64,000 nt of DNA from Ardenticatenaceae bacterium (GCA_020634215.1 JACKCD010000022.1:1-64000), one strand, 5' to 3'. Positions 28,381 to 37,594 are shown, counted from the first letter of the stretch. Notes: generated by a model not told the origin, from the sequence alone. Translations and numbers: made by a program.

Positions 28381-28695
28381 ATGATGCAAAATACAATGCC
28401 CTGGGCATTTGATCAACTGCAAAAACTGCGCCAAATGCGGCCAGATCTGGTTGAAAATGCCATGACTCGTTTGCTGGGCAATGAACCAGAATTGCGCTGG
28501 TCATTGGTAATAGGAGCCTATCAGGATGGCAAAATAAGCCTGGGTAAAGCAGCGGAACATTTGAATATGCACGAGTTGGACTTAAAGACGCGGTTTATCG
28601 ACTTAGGAATCCCGCTACGAATTGGCCCGGCAACTTTGGCAGAAGCTCAGGCAGAAATCCAAGCTCTGGCCAGTTGGTTTGATAAACTAGAGTAG
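28381..28695 (+). CDS. UPF0175-like antitoxin
   Basis: 104 residues from the second-position ATG pair at 28381, preceded by GAGGATTGGACAA. The C-terminal half (LVIGAYQDGKISLGKAAEHLNM...) matches the UPF0175 pattern of a small DNA-binding protein with a helix-turn-helix-like segment. It sits 11 bases before a PIN-domain gene, the usual arrangement of an antitoxin. It probably neutralises that toxin and represses the pair. Confidence 0.7.
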   Translation: MMQNTMPWAFDQLQKLRQMRPDLVENAMTRLLGNEPELRWSLVIGAYQDGKISLGKAAEHLNMHELDLKTRFIDLGIPLRIGPATLAEAQAEIQALASWFDKLE

Positions 28696-28706
28696 GCTAA
28701 AGCAAA

Positions 28707-29183
28707 ATGATTGCCCTGCTCGACAATACAGTTCTTTCAAACTTTGCGCTGGTTAAACGGTTACCATTGCTAGTTCAGGTCTTTGGCAAACACCTTGCGA
28801 CAACACCATATGTTGTTCAAGAATATGAAGATGGTGTCAGACGAGGGCGCGTTCCACCAATTAGTTTTGACTGGATAGCTGTTCTGCCCTTAACTCGTGA
28901 TGAATTAACCCAAATGACCCACTTGCAGCAGCAGGTTGACGCAGGTGAAGCGTCTTGCTTGGCTGTGGCGTTAGGGCGGCAGGGAATTGTTTTATCTGAT
29001 GATAGAAATGCGAGACAGGTAGCCGGACAGATAGGCGTCGCAATTAGTGGTACATTGGGCGTTTTGGTTAGATTGATAAAAGTGGGTGTTTTGTCACTTG
29101 AAGAAGCGAATAGGCTCTTAGCACAAATGATAGTTTATGGGTATCGTTCTCCTGTTGAGACATTAGAGCAATTGATCAAGTAA
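28707..29183 (+). CDS. DUF3368 PIN-domain toxin
   Basis: 158 residues. PIN-type ribonuclease fold with the acidic positions LLDNTVLSNFA (first Asp), DAGEASCLAVAL (Glu) and LSDDRNAR (Asp pair), and a C-terminal IKVGVLSLEEANRLL helix typical of DUF3368. Predicted to cleave RNA when released from the antitoxin encoded immediately upstream. The module is short and self-contained and may have been acquired. Confidence 0.8.
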   Translation: MIALLDNTVLSNFALVKRLPLLVQVFGKHLATTPYVVQEYEDGVRRGRVPPISFDWIAVLPLTRDELTQMTHLQQQVDAGEASCLAVALGRQGIVLSDDRNARQVAGQIGVAISGTLGVLVRLIKVGVLSLEEANRLLAQMIVYGYRSPVETLEQLIK

Positions 29184-29194
29184 GGATAAAGAGG

Positions 29195-30463
29195 ATGGAG
29201 TTTTCAACTGAACTGGCGTATGCACAGCATTTGGATGCTCAGGACGAGCTGGCTTCTTTTCGGGAGCGGTTTGTTTTTGAGGATCCGGAGCTGATTTATT
29301 TGGATGGTAACTCGCTGGGGCGAATGCCGAAGGCGACGAAGCCATTGCTGAATGAACTGCTGGATAAATACTGGGGGGAGCGGTTGATTCGGATGTGGCG
29401 GGAGGGGTGGTTTGATTTGCCGCGCACGGCGGGGGCAAAGGTGGCGGGGGTGATTGGGGCGCAGCCGGCCGAAGTGGTGGTGGCGGATTCAACGTCGGTC
29501 AATCTGTTTAAGCTGGCGTTGGCGGCGGTGCAGGCGCGGCCGGGACGGCACAAGATTGTGACCGATAACCTCAATTTCCCGTCGGATTTGTATATTTTGC
29601 AGGGAATTTGTGAGGTGGTGAAACGGCCGTTAACCATCCAGGTCATTCCCTCCCCCGACGACATTCACGGGCCAGTGGGCGCATTAGCCGCCGCCATTGA
29701 CGACGACACGGCCCTAGTGACGCTGACCCACACCGTCTTCAAAAGTGCCTACGTCTACGACATGGCCGCCGTGACCAAGCTGGCGCATGATGCCGGGGCG
29801 TTGATGCTGTGGGATTTGAGCCATTCGGCCGGCTCGGTTGTGGTGGAACTCAACAAGGCCAACGCCGATTTGGCCGTGGGTTGTACCTACAAATACCTCA
29901 ACAGCGGCCCCGGTGCGCCCGCCTTCCTTTATGTCCGCCAAGATTTGCAGGCGCAGCTTGGCAACCCGGTTTCGGGCTGGATTGGGCAGAAGGATATGTT
30001 TGACTTTGGCCTGGATTATCAGGCGGCGGAGGGCGTGAGCCGCTTTTTGACCGGCACGCCGACGGTGCTTTCCATGGCTCCGGTGCTGGTGGGGGCGGAA
30101 CTGCTGCTGGAAGCAGGGATGGAGCGGCTACGGGCCAAGTCGGTGCAGCAAACAGAATATTTGATCAAGCTGTGGGAAACGGAGCTAAAGCCGCTGGGGT
30201 TTGCGCTGAAGTCGCCGCTGGATGCCGCCGTGCGTGGATCGCATGTGGCGCTGGGGCATGTGGATGCGTGGCCGATTAATTTGGCGTTGATCAACGAGAA
30301 GAAGGTGCTGCCCGATTTTCGTCAGCCGGACAATATTCGGCTGGGGATTGCGCCGCTGTATACGTCGTTTACGGATATTTTTACGGCCGTTTCTCGCCTC
30401 CGCGCCGTTGTTGAACAAGGACTACATGAGAAATATCGGGAAGCAGCGACGGGTGTAACCTAG
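29195..30463 (+). CDS. kynU: Kynureninase
   Basis: PLP enzyme that cleaves kynurenine (or 3-hydroxykynurenine) to (hydroxy)anthranilate and alanine in tryptophan catabolism. 422 residues, a normal length. Signatures: YLDGNSLGRMP near the N-terminus, the PLP-binding DLSHSAGS, and the Schiff-base Lys in CTYKYLNSGPGAP. An AAGGATAAAGAGG stretch precedes the ATG. No other kynurenine-pathway gene is in the window, so its role (alanine/anthranilate salvage or NAD synthesis) is open. Confidence 0.9.
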   Translation: MEFSTELAYAQHLDAQDELASFRERFVFEDPELIYLDGNSLGRMPKATKPLLNELLDKYWGERLIRMWREGWFDLPRTAGAKVAGVIGAQPAEVVVADSTSVNLFKLALAAVQARPGRHKIVTDNLNFPSDLYILQGICEVVKRPLTIQVIPSPDDIHGPVGALAAAIDDDTALVTLTHTVFKSAYVYDMAAVTKLAHDAGALMLWDLSHSAGSVVVELNKANADLAVGCTYKYLNSGPGAPAFLYVRQDLQAQLGNPVSGWIGQKDMFDFGLDYQAAEGVSRFLTGTPTVLSMAPVLVGAELLLEAGMERLRAKSVQQTEYLIKLWETELKPLGFALKSPLDAAVRGSHVALGHVDAWPINLALINEKKVLPDFRQPDNIRLGIAPLYTSFTDIFTAVSRLRAVVEQGLHEKYREAATGVT

Positions 30464-30527
30464 AGATTGGTTGATTGAAGATTGGAGATTATGAACCTTC
30501 ACCAATCTCCAATCTCCAATCTCCAAT
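30464..30527. repeat. 7-bp hairpin array (GGAGATT type)
   Basis: GAGATTGG... units, loop, then three AATCTCC units; lies between kynU and the MBL hydrolase gene on the same strand. Confidence 0.8.
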
Positions 30528-30533
30528 AACCAT

Positions 30534-31538
30534 ATGAACCAACCACAGAAATTCACCACCAGCACCGGCCGCCACATCTACAGCTTCCAGGTACAGGCGT
30601 TTCCCAGCTTGGTGAGCAATATTTACCTGATTGATGACGGCGACCGGCTGATTTTGGTGGATACGGGGTCGGGAATGCCGTTGTCGAATGAGGGGTTGGT
30701 GGCGGGAATAACGGCCGTTTCCCAAACCTACAACCTCCCCATCACCCTCGCCGACATCACCGACATCCTCATTACCCACGGCCACATTGACCACTTTGGT
30801 GGGCTGCCCTTTGTGCGCCAGCATACCAACGCCCCGGTCGGCATTCATGTGCTGGACAGGCGCGTGCTGTCCAACCACGAAGAGCGCGTTGTCTTTGCCT
30901 CCAGCCGCCTGGAAGCGTTTTTGGAAAATGCAGGCGTTTCGGTTGATCATCGGCGCGGGTTGATGAATGTCTACCTCTTTTCCAAAAATTACTACCATTC
31001 ACTGCCGGTACAGTTTTTGCTGGAAGAAGGCAAACCAACGGTGGGCGACATCGGCGTATACCATGTTCCCGGCCACTGTCCGGGGCAAGTTTGCCTGCGC
31101 GTAGACGACGTGCTGCTAACCGCCGACCACATTCTTTCCCGCACTACCCCCCATCAAGCACCGGAAAGTATCACCAACAACATGGGGCTAGGGCATTATC
31201 TCGATTCCCTGACCAAGATGGAGCAGGTTAAAGGGATTCGGCTGGGGCTGGGTGGGCATGAAGCGCCAATGGATGACATTTACGGCCGTATTGCCGAAAT
31301 CAAAGCGTCGCATGAGCGGCGCTTGGCAAAGATTCTGGACATTTGCGCCACGCCTAAATCTATTGCCGACATTAGCCGTGACTTGTTTGGCAAGGTAGAG
31401 AGCTATCATGTGCTGCTGGCACTGGAAGAAGCGGGGGCGCATGTAGAATATTTGCACCAGCGCGGCGAATTGGTGGCGGCCAACATTGCCGAAATCGAAC
31501 AGGAAACGCACCCCGTGGTGCGGTACGTGCGGGGTTAA
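30534..31538 (+). CDS. MBL-fold metallo-hydrolase
   Basis: 334 residues. Metallo-beta-lactamase fold with the HxHxDH motif THGHIDHFGG, a second His in VPGHCPGQV and Asp/His in TADHIL, so a two-metal hydrolase site is expected. The C-terminal about 80 residues are helical and include a winged-helix-like segment (SIADISRDLFG), as in the LACTB2-type group. The substrate is not clear. No signal peptide, so cytoplasmic. Confidence 0.8.
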   Translation: MNQPQKFTTSTGRHIYSFQVQAFPSLVSNIYLIDDGDRLILVDTGSGMPLSNEGLVAGITAVSQTYNLPITLADITDILITHGHIDHFGGLPFVRQHTNAPVGIHVLDRRVLSNHEERVVFASSRLEAFLENAGVSVDHRRGLMNVYLFSKNYYHSLPVQFLLEEGKPTVGDIGVYHVPGHCPGQVCLRVDDVLLTADHILSRTTPHQAPESITNNMGLGHYLDSLTKMEQVKGIRLGLGGHEAPMDDIYGRIAEIKASHERRLAKILDICATPKSIADISRDLFGKVESYHVLLALEEAGAHVEYLHQRGELVAANIAEIEQETHPVVRYVRG

Positions 31539-31557
31539 CAAAGGTACGCGCAGATTT

Positions 31558-31598
31558 GTTAAAAGGGTTTCCTGGCACAAGGAAGCCCTTTTTTGTTG
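31558..31598 (+). terminator. Intrinsic terminator after the MBL gene
   Basis: AAAAGGGTTTCCT, loop ggcaca, AGGAAGCCCTTTTTT; a strong stem with a T-run, about 20 bases after the stop codon. Confidence 0.85.
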
Positions 31599-31764
31599 AC
31601 AATTGTCTGGTGAGACACACAGCATTCATGCTCTGCGCTACACTTCTCTTTTGCCAAAGGTCTATAATATCCGATAGTCCATCGTCCCTAACCACAGCAC
31701 CCCTAATATATCCCCCATAACACAAACCCAGCCCGTTTGGGCTGCCGTGCGTGAGGAGCAAAAA

Positions 31765-33393
31765 ATGCCCATAGATTTTGATCTCAATCTTGATTTTTTG
31801 GCTGAGTTGAACAAGGTGAGCCTTTGCAATGTTCAGCCAGGGCTGTTTCCGACCGCAAATCGGCAAGCAACCTTTAGCAATGCGTCCCAATCTCGCAGCG
31901 AATCTTGTATTGCCATTAACCCGCGCAACCCCCGCAACATGGTAGGAGCCTCCAAAAAGTTTATTGACCCGCATATTTATCTGTTTCGGCTAGGCGTAAT
32001 CTACACTTTTGACGGGGGGAATAGCTGGCAGGAAGCCACGTTGCCCATGCGATCAGGTTGGGACGGGATGACTGACCCGACGGTGGCATTTGATGATTTT
32101 GGCAACTGCTTTTTGGTGGGTGAGCCACTGCGCTTTAACCGTGACAAAGTGGGAACCAGCCAGGATTTAACCGGGCTGGGGATGGTTGTTTACCGTTCTA
32201 CAGATGGGGGAGCCACTTGGCAAGAGCCAATACAGCTTACCACGGACACGACCGACGATAAGCAGTGGGTCATTTGTGATAACAATCGCTTTAGCCCCCA
32301 TTATGGCAATATCTATGTGGTTTGGGCAGCCAGTTCGCCACTCCGTTTTGCCCGCTCCACTGACCACGGCCAAACGTGGACGGGGAAGGCTGGCGAGCCA
32401 GCGGGTAGCACCCTGGTTTCCATGCAAGCATTTGCCCCAGAATTGGCAATTTCGCCAGATGGGACGCTGCATCTGTTTTGGCACAATAGCGGTGGCAGCG
32501 AGGTGAAATATCTGCGTTCAACCAATGGCGGTAGCAGCTTTGCCCCGCTACAAACGGTGGTGGTGGGGATGGAGAGCTTGAGCGGCAACTTGCCAGAGGT
32601 AGATCAATGGCCTCATTTTGAAAATAGCAAGTTCCGCGTACTAACGCTGGTGACAAGCTGCACGGTGGGAAAAGCGGTGCTGGTGGCGTGGGCCGATATG
32701 CGGGAAGGGCGTAGCCGGATTTATTACCGCCGTTCGCCTGATGGTGGGGCGACATGGGAAGGGCCGGCCGCTGGTCAACCGCTGCTACCAAATGTGTCGT
32801 ATGGGGATAGCCACTGTTTTCATCCGCAAATTGTGGCAACGGAGACAGGAGTCGTTGGCTGTGCCTTTTACGTGTTTGGCAAGGAGTTTGGCTATTATTT
32901 GATTCGGGTGCAGTTGGCGGGGTCATGGGACAAGGGGGTGACGTTCCCAACGTTTGTGACGGTAACGGACAAGTCATGGGATCCGCTGGTGAATGCGCCA
33001 GCCGTTCACGGCAATGGCGCGGTGGATTTTATTGGCGAATATTTTGGGCTGGATGCGGGCGAAGAGTCGTTTGCCCTGCTGTGGACAGACACGCGGACGG
33101 GGGTGCAGGAGCTGTTTTTTGATGAGGTGCAGACGAAGAAGGTAAGTTGTCCCCACATTCCTGAGGTTGTAGGGCAAATTTTTGGCGGGGTGGCGAGTGA
33201 TGGGGGCGGGTTTGTGATTGTGGGGGGCAAGATTATCAAGATTCCGCCGTGGTCGCCATTGCGAGAGGTGTATGAGGTGTTGGGGGCGTTTGAGGCGGTA
33301 GGGGAAATCGAGGGGGATGAGGTGCGGGAGATGCGGGTGGCGGCATTGAAAACGGCCGTTCGGCAGTTGGAGCGTATTTTGGAGCAGTTATAG
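31765..33393 (+). CDS. Asp-box (BNR) sialidase-like protein
   Basis: About 542 residues from the ATG at 31765, which follows GAGGAG by seven bases. Five Asp-box motifs are visible (FDGGNSW, STDGGATW, STDHGQTW, STNGGSSF, SPDGGATW), indicating a six-bladed sialidase-like propeller. No signal peptide is apparent. The catalytic Arg triad and Tyr of true sialidases could not be confirmed, so it may be a propeller of another function. The C-terminal about 60 residues are helical and outside the propeller. Confidence 0.7.
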   Translation: MPIDFDLNLDFLAELNKVSLCNVQPGLFPTANRQATFSNASQSRSESCIAINPRNPRNMVGASKKFIDPHIYLFRLGVIYTFDGGNSWQEATLPMRSGWDGMTDPTVAFDDFGNCFLVGEPLRFNRDKVGTSQDLTGLGMVVYRSTDGGATWQEPIQLTTDTTDDKQWVICDNNRFSPHYGNIYVVWAASSPLRFARSTDHGQTWTGKAGEPAGSTLVSMQAFAPELAISPDGTLHLFWHNSGGSEVKYLRSTNGGSSFAPLQTVVVGMESLSGNLPEVDQWPHFENSKFRVLTLVTSCTVGKAVLVAWADMREGRSRIYYRRSPDGGATWEGPAAGQPLLPNVSYGDSHCFHPQIVATETGVVGCAFYVFGKEFGYYLIRVQLAGSWDKGVTFPTFVTVTDKSWDPLVNAPAVHGNGAVDFIGEYFGLDAGEESFALLWTDTRTGVQELFFDEVQTKKVSCPHIPEVVGQIFGGVASDGGGFVIVGGKIIKIPPWSPLREVYEVLGAFEAVGEIEGDEVREMRVAALKTAVRQLERILEQL

Positions 33394-33397
33394 ATTT

Positions 33398-33462
33398 GGG
33401 GGATTGGAGATTGGAGATTGCCGCTTCGCTGGTGCCAATCTCCAATCCCCAATCTCTAATCG
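33398..33462. repeat. 7-bp hairpin array (GGAGATT type)
   Basis: GGATTGGAGATTGGAGATT, a loop, then AATCTCCAATCCCCAATCT. It marks the junction between the sialidase-like gene and the disturbed enoyl-CoA hydratase locus. Confidence 0.8.
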
Positions 33463-33608
33463 CTAAACACCGGGCTGCGCCCCTCCATTTTTGCCATAAA
33501 CGCCTCGTTGAGGTCGTTGGAGAGGATCATGGCGGCGTTCCAGACGGCCATGTAGTGGAGACCGTCGGCCACGGAGTGGTCGCGAGTGTAGGTGATGATC
33601 TCTTTGCT
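33456..33608 (-). pseudogene. Detached 3' end of an enoyl-CoA hydratase gene
   Basis: Fifty codons plus stop on the minus strand encode SKEIITYTRDHSVADGLH... to EGRSPVFSD, a normal C-terminal tail for an enoyl-CoA hydratase. Similarity stops abruptly at 33608, where AT-rich unrelated sequence begins. The same segment occurs in a damaged form at 35622-35776, attached to the rest of the gene. There is no start codon or upstream body here, so it cannot make protein alone. Confidence 0.85.
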
Positions 33609-34655
33609 CGGAACCAAAGCAAAATCAAATGGATGCAGGTATATATAAATGGTCTGTGTGGTATAAAGGTTGAAACGTGGCAGGAAGATGAACCAAGGTC
33701 AAGCACGTTGGAAGTATAGTACTTTCGGCGGTTCTTGGAACCATATTAGCTTCTGCTTTTATTGGAACTTTGATAGGCCAAACAATGTCTAGAAGTAGGT
33801 TCATTTTAGAATCAGTTGTTTAACCTGGTGGAGCTTGCTGAAAGATGGAACAATTTTCTCAACGAATGAGAAATGGGGATTTATGGTTATTTTACTGTGG
33901 GATTTTACTACACTGAGGACTAGATTTGAGATTGTGTTAATTGGTAAAAATACCATCTCAACAGCTTACCTTGCGGGTTAATAACACTTGGTGTTATAGT
34001 TTTTCAATATACCTATACGGGAAACTAATATTCGCAATGTTTTACTAAGATATAAAACGGTGACGTTTTTCTACTCTTTGGTATATTTACCATACCTTTT
34101 TTGGTTTGCATGGGCGAAACGGTCGTTTTCCATCTCCTAGCCGATTTAGGGAATACGTTTGGGGCTTTTTACGTGGCTATTGGATTGGCTCTATCTTTTT
34201 GTGTTTTCCTTTTAGCCTAACAGTAAAATGAACTCGATCCTAGCTTTCTCCAGCGCAAGGGCAAACCAGACTTATCCAAAAAACACAGACTACTTTTCCA
34301 AATTGAAATATCCACATTCAATTATTGTCAATGCGCCTGGCAACTTTCTGCCTTTAAGAAAATCAATGGCGGAGCGTAATTTAACAAAAAGTGATAAGAA
34401 AGAATGGATGCGGGTTTTTGGAACAACTCGACAGATCGCGTTGCATATTCAACTTAGATATAGGCAAAAGGTCTTCAACTGCAGCAAACTCTCCTTGATC
34501 CTTTCAAATTATCACGGCGCGTAGTGGTGAATTATCACCACACATGCAAGCAATAACACATACCTTAACTAATATCCATTGGCTAGTAAACCGCATTCCA
34601 AAAAGCTTACTGGAACTTTGTCTCTCAAAAGATTTAGCAGACAGGGTAGCGTTTT
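33609..34655. other. AT-rich island, no recognised gene
   Basis: Clearly lower GC than both flanks, with many stop codons in all frames and no AACGGCCGTT; the nearest match, AACGGTCGTT near 34118, has one mismatch. The only longer frame is at 34228-34524. Likely foreign or decayed DNA. Confidence 0.6.
34228..34524 (+). CDS. Hypothetical small ORF in AT-rich island
   Basis: 98 residues, basic, with no signal peptide, membrane helix or recognised motif. There is no clear ribosome site. It may be a chance frame or a fragment of the mobile element that follows. Confidence 0.2.
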   Translation: MNSILAFSSARANQTYPKNTDYFSKLKYPHSIIVNAPGNFLPLRKSMAERNLTKSDKKEWMRVFGTTRQIALHIQLRYRQKVFNCSKLSLILSNYHGA

Positions 34656-35211
34656 TTGGCAGCAGTTAGTTGTCATCATATATCTGGTTTAGGCTGTTCT
34701 GCCCAAGACATCAAATCGGTTCGAGAGCCACAAAATTTGTTGAAACAGTTGGAAAAACAAACGACTCTTTCTCTAGGTTACTTAGGTCGAGATGGACAAA
34801 ATGTACTATTAGATCAAACGCTTTATTTACCAAAAGCCTTACTACAGCAACCGGTTTACGAGACGTACCGAAACAATCACAATATTACTGATGTAGATTT
34901 TAAAGAGAAATCGACACTTATTCTTGAAATGATAGAAAACCTACAAAATAGTAACATAGATCATCTATCCCCGTGGATAGTTATTGATAACGAACTTAGC
35001 CAAGAAGTCGAACTACTGCATAAAATATCTAAACATGGGTTCTCTTTTTTCACCGAAGTATCCGATAATTTATGGGTTCAAATCAAAAACCAAAGCAAAC
35101 CCAACCGACTCTGTTACCCTAAAACAATTGACAAACGAAATATTACCAGAACAATGGCTATCGGCCGTTATTGTCCATAACCACACCGGATCGCATACTC
35201 TCAGTAATTAA
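34656..35211 (+). pseudogene. Degenerate IS701-like transposase
   Basis: The 34656-35180 frame contains SLGYLGRDGQN, LDQTLYLPK, a T/S-K...LILEMIE stretch and WIVIDNE, in the order and spacing of the DDE core of IS701-family transposases (LYLPKxW ... WVxxDxxYG). The conserved YG is lost (NELSQEVELL), and the expected continuation LTNEILPEQWLSAVI lies in another frame (34984-35211), so there is at least one frameshift. The N-terminal third and the terminal repeats were not found. Codon use is AT-rich, unlike neighbours. Assignment is by eye. Confidence 0.45.
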
Positions 35212-35692
35212 CCTTTGCCATGTTTGTTGTGATTTGCTCGAAACTGCGTCAACACTTCCAAAATATGTAAGCTTATAATACAACTTTAAGAAAATCATGC
35301 AAAAACATACGGGTATTTTCACCGACGCCCCTGCTAAACCATCTGAAGAAACATTGATTGAATTAAGCCAGGCACCGATGTTGCCGATATATCTCCTAAC
35401 ACAAAAGCCAGCCGAATGATTCATTTTGTTTCCTATGATTGGTCAGAATTGGTATCAACAAACAACGTGTCTACTCTAGCCTATTTTTTTCTTGTTCGTC
35501 TTGAGCGTCGGCAGTATTACGCCACAATTAACGCCCGGAGCAAGAAGCTCAACTCCTTTTAAGTGCAGTTATTGCTCAATCTATATCTGAGTTTCTAGAG
35601 AAGGGGCAAGATAAAAGATGCATCTCTAATCACGAAAAACGGGCTACGCCCTCCATTTCACCATAAACGCCTCGTTGAGGTCGTTGGAAGGA
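35212..35692. other. AT-rich remainder of island and duplicated gene tail
   Basis: 35212-35621 is AT-rich with no recognised gene. 35622-35692, continuing to 35776, is the second, damaged copy of the enoyl-CoA hydratase tail seen at 33456-33608. Confidence 0.6.
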
Positions 35693-36436
35693 TCATGGCG
35701 GCGTTCCAGACGGCCATGTAGTGGGGCTAAATAAGCTACCGGAATGGTCGCGGGTGTAGTTGATGATCTCTTTGCTGCCACGAATGGAGAGGGGGGATTT
35801 GTTGGCGATGAGGGTGGCGAGATGGGTAACGGCCGTTAACAGCGACTGCCGATCAGCAAAACAACGGTTTACCAGCCCAATCTCCTTTGCCTCTGGCCCA
35901 TAGACCCGCCGCCCCGTGTAGGCCATCTCTCGCGCCATGCCGTCGCCAATCAGCTTGGGCAGCCGCTGGAGCGTCCCCAAATCGGCCACCATCCCCATGT
36001 CAATTTCTGCTACCGTGAAAAAAGCATCTTCGGTGGCGTAGCGCATGTCGCACGCCGTGATAATGTCCACGCCGCCGCCAACACAGCCGCCATGAACGGC
36101 CGTTAAAACCGGCTTGCGACACTTTTCGATGGCGTTGATGGTCGCCTGTAGCTGCAAAATAAGCTGGCGCATCGTTTCGCGCATTCGCCCCTCGCAATCA
36201 TTGCTCACCTGCTGCCGGATGGACATCAGCAGGCTGACATCAATGCCGGAGCAAAAATGCTTGCCCTCGCCGCTGAGAATGATGACCCGTGCTTCTGGGG
36301 TGGCATCCAGCGTTTCAAAAATGGTTTGCAGCTCGCGCCAACCAATTTCATCCAGCGCGTTGACTTTATCGGGGCGGTTGATGGCAACGTGGGCGATTTT
36401 GTCTTCAATTTTGACGCTAAAACGTTGATATTCCAT
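35693..36436 (-). CDS. Enoyl-CoA hydratase/isomerase, C-terminus altered
   Basis: 247 residues of the crotonase family, which hydrates or isomerises enoyl-CoA thioesters. The oxyanion-hole segments GKHFCSGIDVSLL and HGGCVGGGVDI are intact, as is the active-site region YATEDAFFTVAEIDMGM with acidic residues typical of hydratases or dienoyl-CoA isomerases. After NYTRDHS the expected VADGLHYMAVW is replaced and frameshifted (GSLFSPTTW..), removing about 25 normal residues that help form the oligomer interface and active site. An intact copy of that tail lies 2 kb away. Function may be lost. Confidence 0.8.
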   Translation of the reverse strand: MEYQRFSVKIEDKIAHVAINRPDKVNALDEIGWRELQTIFETLDATPEARVIILSGEGKHFCSGIDVSLLMSIRQQVSNDCEGRMRETMRQLILQLQATINAIEKCRKPVLTAVHGGCVGGGVDIITACDMRYATEDAFFTVAEIDMGMVADLGTLQRLPKLIGDGMAREMAYTGRRVYGPEAKEIGLVNRCFADRQSLLTAVTHLATLIANKSPLSIRGSKEIINYTRDHSGSLFSPTTWPSGTPP

Positions 36437-36459
36437 GATTCCTCGTTCAGATGTTTACT

Positions 36460-36524
36460 GGAGATTGGAGATTGGAGATTAAAAACGGGTCAATCTCCAA
36501 TCTCCAATCCCCAATCTCTAATCC
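36460..36524. repeat. 7-bp hairpin array (GGAGATT type)
   Basis: Three GGAGATT units, loop aaaaacgggtc, then AATCTCC-type units; sits between divergent genes. Confidence 0.8.
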
Positions 36525-36596
36525 ATTTGGCTAACTATATGCCATTTTGGGTGCGGGGCAAAACGGTTACAATTTGGAAAAAAAGGAGAAAGACAG

Positions 36597-37217
36597 TTGG
36601 AAATTGGGTGTTTTGTGCCGGAAACGGCCGTTCTTGACCCCCTCCTCACCGAATCTGCCGCCCGCCACAACCATTTGTGCCCGCGTCAGGTGCTGGGGGT
36701 GCGGTTGGGGCTGTGTGGGCTGCGGCTGCTGGGGCTGGTCGGAGCCGACTATTCGCCTCGCTTTAATAATGCCGACAAGCGGCTGCTGACAATTGTGGAG
36801 ACCGATGGCTGTGGAGCCGATGGGGTGGCGGTGGCAACGCGCTGCTTTGTGGGGCGGCGCACGCTGCGGGTGCTGGATTTTGGCAAAATGGCGGCGACGC
36901 TGGTAGACACCTGGGGAGAGTTGCCGCCAGTTCGGCTGTGGCCGCACCCAGAGGCACGGCTGCTGGCACAAGATGTGGCCGAAGACGCAGAAAGCCGCTG
37001 GCACGCCTATTTAGAGGCATACCAACACATTCCTGACGACCAACTGCTGCGGGCAGAATGGGTGACGCTAACGCAATCGGTGGCCGAAATTATCAGCCGG
37101 CCGGAAGCGCGGATCGTGTGTGACCAATGTGGGGAGGAGGTGCGGAATGAGCGTGAGGTGGTGAAAAACGGCCGTTTTCTCTGCCGACCCTGCGCTGGGG
37201 AAAGTTATTACCGCTAA
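36597..37217 (+). CDS. FmdE-family protein with C-terminal zinc ribbon
   Basis: 206 residues from a TTG at 36597, eight bases after AAAGGAGA. The FmdE domain (about 15-150) has the Cys/His-containing HNHLCPRQVLGVRLG and ETDGCGADGVAVATRC segments. The C-terminus has two CxxC pairs (CDQCGEEV ... CRPCAGE), a zinc ribbon. FmdE is named from the formylmethanofuran dehydrogenase operon, but stand-alone FmdE proteins in non-methanogens are of unknown role and are proposed to act in molybdopterin or metal handling. The stop overlaps the convergent brnA stop by 3 bp. Confidence 0.75.
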   Translation: MEIGCFVPETAVLDPLLTESAARHNHLCPRQVLGVRLGLCGLRLLGLVGADYSPRFNNADKRLLTIVETDGCGADGVAVATRCFVGRRTLRVLDFGKMAATLVDTWGELPPVRLWPHPEARLLAQDVAEDAESRWHAYLEAYQHIPDDQLLRAEWVTLTQSVAEIISRPEARIVCDQCGEEVRNEREVVKNGRFLCRPCAGESYYR

Positions 37218-37594
37218 TCTCCCGCATTAGCCAATTCCTCTCGCACGATCTGTCTAATCATGACCCGTAAGTCATCTTTTTGCTGTTGTTGAATCATGAA
37301 ATAGTGCAAGGCAGCATTGATTAATGTCTGATAACTAGCGTCATTATCGGCTGCCTGCTGCTTAAAAAAAGCAACAACCTGGTCATCCAATCGAATCGTA
37401 ATGCGCGTTTTTCCCCTGTTGGCAAGGGCTGGAATTAGCTCGGCCGTTGGCCGCATATTTTGCAGTTGTTCTTCCGTCAATTCAGGTATATCTGACAGAT
37501 CAATGTCCTCATCCGTCATTGCCGCCAATCTTTCCCAATCTGTTCCAGTTATTGCATTTACTCCTTCTTTAGCTGAAATATCGTTTTTGTTCAT
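37214..37594 (-). CDS. brnA: BrnA-like antitoxin
   Basis: 126 residues from ATG 37594. An acidic N-terminus (TDEDIDLSDIPELTEEQ) leads to a ribbon-helix-helix-like segment (KTRITIRLDDQVVAFFKQQA...YQTLINAALHYFM), the DNA-binding domain of BrnA antitoxins, and a further C-terminal helix. The gene overlaps the end of the toxin gene by 26 bp, in the typical toxin-first order. It should bind the toxin and repress the operon. Confidence 0.8.
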   Translation of the reverse strand: MNKNDISAKEGVNAITGTDWERLAAMTDEDIDLSDIPELTEEQLQNMRPTAELIPALANRGKTRITIRLDDQVVAFFKQQAADNDASYQTLINAALHYFMIQQQQKDDLRVMIRQIVREELANAGD

